A stretch of 64,000 nt of DNA from Hippophae tibetana (taxonomy: Eukaryota > Streptophyta > Magnoliopsida > Rosales > Elaeagnaceae). The notes beneath the pieces are model-generated. The model was not told the origin of the DNA. It did no database searches and was given only the letters and a program-made list of their open reading frames with translations. A program made the translations under genes and the position numbers. Location of the stretch: the NCBI GenBank assembly GCA_037013495.1, contig CM072808.1, forward strand, positions 45,432,068-45,496,067, given 5' to 3'. This document shows positions 58,801 through 64,000 of the stretch, one piece after another; position 1 is the first letter of the stretch; each line of letters starts with the position of its first letter.

Positions 58801-61800
58801 TGTTAAATAAAATACAAATTATAAAAGTTATGACATATTTATTATACCTTTTTACTTATCTTTTCCTAAATTTAATATTTCCTTCCATATATAATATATT
58901 TAGGGCATCCTTTAATACATGTCTTAGCATCTTATTTAGTATTTTTTTTCATAATTTAATACGTAATTATCAATTTATATATTATATATAAATATTTTAT
59001 AGAATTATTTATTCACTTAAAAAAATATTATTTGATTATTTATTTTTATTAAAAAATAAAAATTATTTTTTATTAATATTTTAAATAATTAATATTATTT
59101 TTTATTAATATTTTAAATAATTAATATTATTTTTTAATATTTTATTTTATTAAATAAAGAAATAATAAAAATATTTTTTGTTTATGATATTTGATTATAA
59201 ATTATTAAAATATTAAGTTGATAGTAAATTTTTTATTATAAAATATAAGTTCTATAATACAGTGGTCGTTTTGGAGTGAGAGAAAAAGGCTTTGTGATTG
59301 AGAGAGTAATTAACTATTTTCCATTAAAATGATGTAAAGTCGGTACTAAATAGTAAATAAGGGAAAGAAAGTTGTGGACCGACCGTACAAAAATTCATTT
59401 CAAGATGGGACTTAGTACGTGTCTGATGATAAAGCTTACAGAGTCATTCCTTACAGACTATTCTAGTGGGAAAAAATTGCAATAATGATATAATAATATA
59501 TTATTATTATTAAATATAATCTAATTTATTAAATTATATTATAAAAAATTATTATATTAATATATATTACACGTTTTTAATAAATATATATCTCATAATA
59601 TAATTTTTAATTAAAATTTAAAATTTTAATAAATTATTTCAATTAAATCGAAATAATTTTTTATTATTTAATATATAATTTTAGATACTAAACGAAGAAA
59701 ATTTTATTTAAATTTTTACAAAATTTAAATAATTTTTTAATTAAATATTGATTTTGAATTTTTTATATGATATATTTTTTATAAATATATAGAAATAAGT
59801 GATATAATTTTTATGAAAAATGAACCATTCAGACTTTTCACGCAATATTATATGAACTGATTTTAAATAAAATATATAATTCATTCTCATATTTGATGAC
59901 AAATTCACTATATACGTAATACATACAAAATAGTTTCATATTTAAAAAGGCATCTTTATAAAATTTTGGTTAACAATTTTAATATAATTTTTAAATTATT
60001 ATAATTCTTTAAAAAATTGTAATATTATTATAAAATTAAATCGTATATATATTAACACTCCGATTATTTAAAACTTGGTTCCATATGCTTTTTCTGCTTT
60101 TTGTGTATTTTTTTTTATAAAGTGTACGAGAAGTCGGTTTTTTATTTATATAAATAGATTATTTTTGAAGTGTTTTACTCACTTTTTAAAAAAATAATAA
60201 ATTTATTTAAATTTATATTATTATAATTAATATAGTTAGAAAATAATTAATTTTTTAAACATATATATATATATATATATATAACTTTATAAAGTTTATT
60301 TTTTATTAAAAAACTTGTATATAATATTATTATGTTAAAAATAATTTAAAAAATTTAAATAAGTTAATTGATTTCTATCAATAAATATTCTGTATGAATA
60401 TTTTTATTTAATTAAAATAAAATTATTTTTTTTAAAAAAATAAAATTATTTAAGATAAATCATTTTAAAAAGTAATTAAAATAATATATTTATTTAAAAA
60501 AATCACTGAAGTTACACTTCATCTGGTCCTTTCTTTGAAACTACGATATTTTGTCCTTTGTTTGAGGACTTATTTCCATATCATGCTAAATATATTAAAC
60601 GTATGGATAAAATTCATCAAATGAAGTAATTGCAGATAGGAATAATTTCGGATAAGTTGCCTTAACATTCTTTTAATATATAAATTACTATTACTTTTCT
60701 CTATATTTTCTTAAACAATATTTATGTAATATATATTTTAAAAATAACAATTATATATTTTTTAACACTTTTCACCCTTTATATTTTTTTTCTTTTTATA
60801 GAAAATATGCAAATTGCTAAAACTCTGAACTGAATCAACTCTCATGTTTATTGTTAAGTTGTATCCATGAGAAATGGGCAAATTATTATATCTAATATGT
60901 GCTAAATACAAACTAATTTTCATATGTTAAAAGAAAAATCATGAGAGTTACTTTCCGAACGTTTGGGAAAATTAGACTGACATAAGTTTGTTATTTCACC
61001 AAACTATAGAGAGTTTCAATAAGTTTTCCAATTAAAATAAATAAAATTATAAGTATCCTTCTTTCTTTTTTCTTTTTTTAGAGAAAATAAAATTTAATTA
61101 AAGATTAAATAAAAATAATAAATCTAAATATATCAACAATAAAAATTGTTAAAGTAAAACTAAAAATCTAGTTAAACACACGTTGAAAACATTTAGTTTT
61201 TATATTTCATTATATTGTAAGTTATTTCAATTGGTTGTTTTGTTTTGGTTATAATCTTCATGGTATTCGATATTATGGAATTATATAAAGATTTAGATCG
61301 ATAATAAAATACAAATTTAATTAACATAAACATAACATATATTATTATAGATAAATATTTATACTATAAAAATCATCCTAGAGTCCTATTTAGATAAAAC
61401 AAAATAAGATAATTTTTAATTCTTATTTAAAATAATTAACAAATATAAAAAAAATAGATTTACGTGAAAAAATATCTTAGAAAAAGATATCTCTTACATA
61501 AAATAAATATATTTAAGATAAAAATAATATATATATATATATAAATATATATATATAACACATTCAATTCGCTTACATAAGTTAAAAACTAACATTAAAA
61601 AAGAGTAAGTTAAATTCTATTCAATTATATATATATATATAATACATTCAATTCACTTAATACGTTAAAAGTTAACATTGAGTTAAATTCGATTCAATTA
61701 TAAATAAATATGTAATTTATATAATCATTTATTAATAAAAAGAAGACAATGGAGAGAGATTTAAAATGTCATCAATTAAAAAATTAGTCATATACTAAAC

Positions 61801-62646
61801 GTAACTAAGATAAGACAAAATTTAAAATACAGGCAAATTTTGATATGGTACATGTAATTATACAGATTATTGAGTGGTAGTGTTCAAATAGAAGTGTGTG
61901 GACAATCAATATTATTGAGTCGTGATTAGATGAAATTCATATATTTAAGAACTAGTCAATACATTACATCATAGCCCCTTATAGATGTGAATCGAATAGG
62001 CACAAATCATTAATGTCCATACAATTAAAAGTGTCTTTGTATATCTTCCAAAGTGTTGGCAACATTACACAAGTTCTCTCCTTTTCTTTAGACATTGTAC
62101 GGTCCTAAAAATTAAGGTTTGTTTCCTTAAAAAAAAAAATCATTATTTTGACTGATTTAAGTTTAATTTATTATTTTTTGTGTTATTTTAAGGAGGAAAA
62201 AAAACAATACAAAATATACAATTTTTAAAATGATATCTATATTCTATATAATAAGATATGAATAGTAAATTTTAGTAACTCTCAGTCTACACAAAAATTC
62301 CATCATTATTATTCTTTATAATAGTTTAAATTTCTTCTCTCTTTTTTCCTTCAATGACACTAATGTCATTTTGATGAAATGATTTTTTTAAATCTTTTTA
62401 ACTTATCTTACCAAACATGTCGGTAAATTTTAAAGTGTTTTTTTTAATAATTTTATTTGCTTTTATTTTATAAAAATAAATAACAAAATATCTCTGTAAC
62501 GAATATATTTCTTACATAATTATTTTGATAATTTTATATGTGTTATTTATTGTATTTGATTTATATATTAAATGAAGTTATATAAATCTTATTATTCTCG
62601 TATCAAATTACTAACATTTTTATTGATACTATTTTTTGTAAAATAT

Positions 62647-62677
<31 letters not shown>

Positions 62678-64000
62678 TATTTCATAAAAATAAGAAATTA
62701 ATTAATTAATTATTTTATGAGTATTTAAACAAATCACTTTACAAACTTTTATAGCATTTATTGTTATAACTTAAAAAAATTATATCTAAAAAATTACTTT
62801 TTTATTTTAAAAAATAATATTTTAAAATTAATAACAATTATTATTCGATAATTAATACAACTAAATGATGTTTTGTTCATTCTTATTATTTTTTTTATAT
62901 AAAATAAATATCAAAATATTTATATAACAAATATACTTATAAATATATATTTTGATAGTTTTATTGTATACAATTATTATCTTTATATAATTGTTTTAAA
63001 TATATTCTTTAAACATATCTGTGTGAATCATGTACCATCAATTCATTTATGAATAATTTGTATTAAATTAATGATTTTTATATCGAAATCATATTATATC
63101 TCATGTTAATAAAAAATAATTAATAATATAAATTATTTTTAAGTAAAACAATTATTATAAAAACATTCATTAACTTTAATAAAAAAAATATTATCTACTA
63201 TATTTATATACTTATTTTTTAATATAAAATAAAATATTTTAAAACAACAATAATTATTATTATTATATATTTAATAAATTTAAATCATTAATCCATACAT
63301 ACATTTGAAATAAAAAAATATTTTCATTAAAAATTTATAAAAATTATAATTCATATAATAATTAATCATGTAATTAATATTTGATATGAAAACAAATATA
63401 CAATTTCACTATTAGTCACTAATAGATATATTTTATAAAAATAAAAATAAATATCTCTATAATAAATATATATTATTAAGAATATTTATTTTGATAATTT
63501 TAATTACATTTAAAGTGAATATCGTATGGTTGTTCATTTAATGAATATTATAAATTCAATTAATTAATTTATAAATATATTATATTTGTCTTGAATTAAT
63601 TATTTCTGTGTCAATATCATGTCATATATAATATATATTAAAAATAATCAACTAATATATTATCTTTTAGTAAAAATAATTATTAAATTTAATCAAGTCA
63701 TTTTGAGCTAAGTTTAGCTTCTTAGATTATAATAAAATATTAATTAAATAATTTATATATGTTATTTATTGTATTTAATTTATTTATTCAATGAATTTAT
63801 ATAAATATTGTTATTATAGTGTTAAATTACTAACATTTGTATCATGTTTTGATCTTATTTTTTGTAAAATATTTATTATTGTATAGTTATTTTTCATAAA
63901 AGTAAAAATTAATTATTTATACAAACTTTTATAACATTTATTCTTTATATTGTTATAATTTAAAAATTATTATTATTTTTTAAATAATAACTTTTTAAAA
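58801..64000. other. Extremely AT-rich intergenic DNA with diverged internal repeats
   Basis: No gene. A 31-bp tandem duplication (ATTTTTTATTAATATTTTAA) lies near 59065-59130. A roughly 100-bp tandem duplication (ACATTCAATTC, AAACTAACATT) lies at about 61520-61700. A block at 62520-62840 (GTTATTTATTGTATTTGATT, AAATTACTAACATTTTTAT) recurs at 63755-64000, and the block between (62890-63180) recurs at 63430-63690. Several (TA)n tracts. Confidence 0.6.

Overview
The window is nuclear DNA of a flowering plant, almost certainly a eudicot. It is AT-rich, its genes have many short exons with GT-AG introns, and two strongly conserved plant genes can be assembled exon by exon. LTR retrotransposons with initiator-Met-tRNA-type primer sites (TGGTATCA...) fill much of the rest. 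I cannot name the species or family from sequence alone.

Three host genes are supported, all on the + strand. (1) The 3' half of REV1 (about 7.8-23.4 kb), the translesion-synthesis polymerase/scaffold: twelve coding exons give 539 codons plus a stop in one continuous frame. The BRCT and catalytic palm exons are not in the window and should lie upstream. One intron of about 11 kb holds two nested copia elements, and the upstream intron or flank holds a decayed hAT transposon with another copia inside it. (2) A single-exon plant basic secretory protein/peptidase (29.7-30.4 kb) with a signal peptide and an HExxH zinc motif. (3) A complete DDB1 (38.8-48.7 kb): 19 coding exons give 1089 codons plus a stop. 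DDB1 is the adaptor of CUL4 ubiquitin ligases. REV1 and DDB1, both DNA-damage-response genes, are neighbours in the same orientation about 15 kb apart.

Mobile DNA by region: 0.06-6.7 kb, hAT transposase pseudogene (-) split by a copia element (2230-6494). 12.9-21.6 kb, a copia element (-) whose own left LTR was split by a second, internally deleted copia element. 33.1-35.9 kb, LINE remnants. 36.0-38.1 kb, an unusual composite of a short TRIM-like LTR element in inverted copies around a truncated copia. 50.9-57.3 kb, a young copia element (-) with 352-bp LTRs and a perfect 5-bp target duplication, itself inside an older repeat. The last 5 kb is extremely AT-rich with internal diverged repeats and no gene.

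The most unusual structure is the segment 35987-38100. It begins and ends with inverted 111-bp LTRs, is flanked by AAATT on both sides, and contains a junction where a copia LTR and a TRIM interior meet exactly at a shared primer-binding site.
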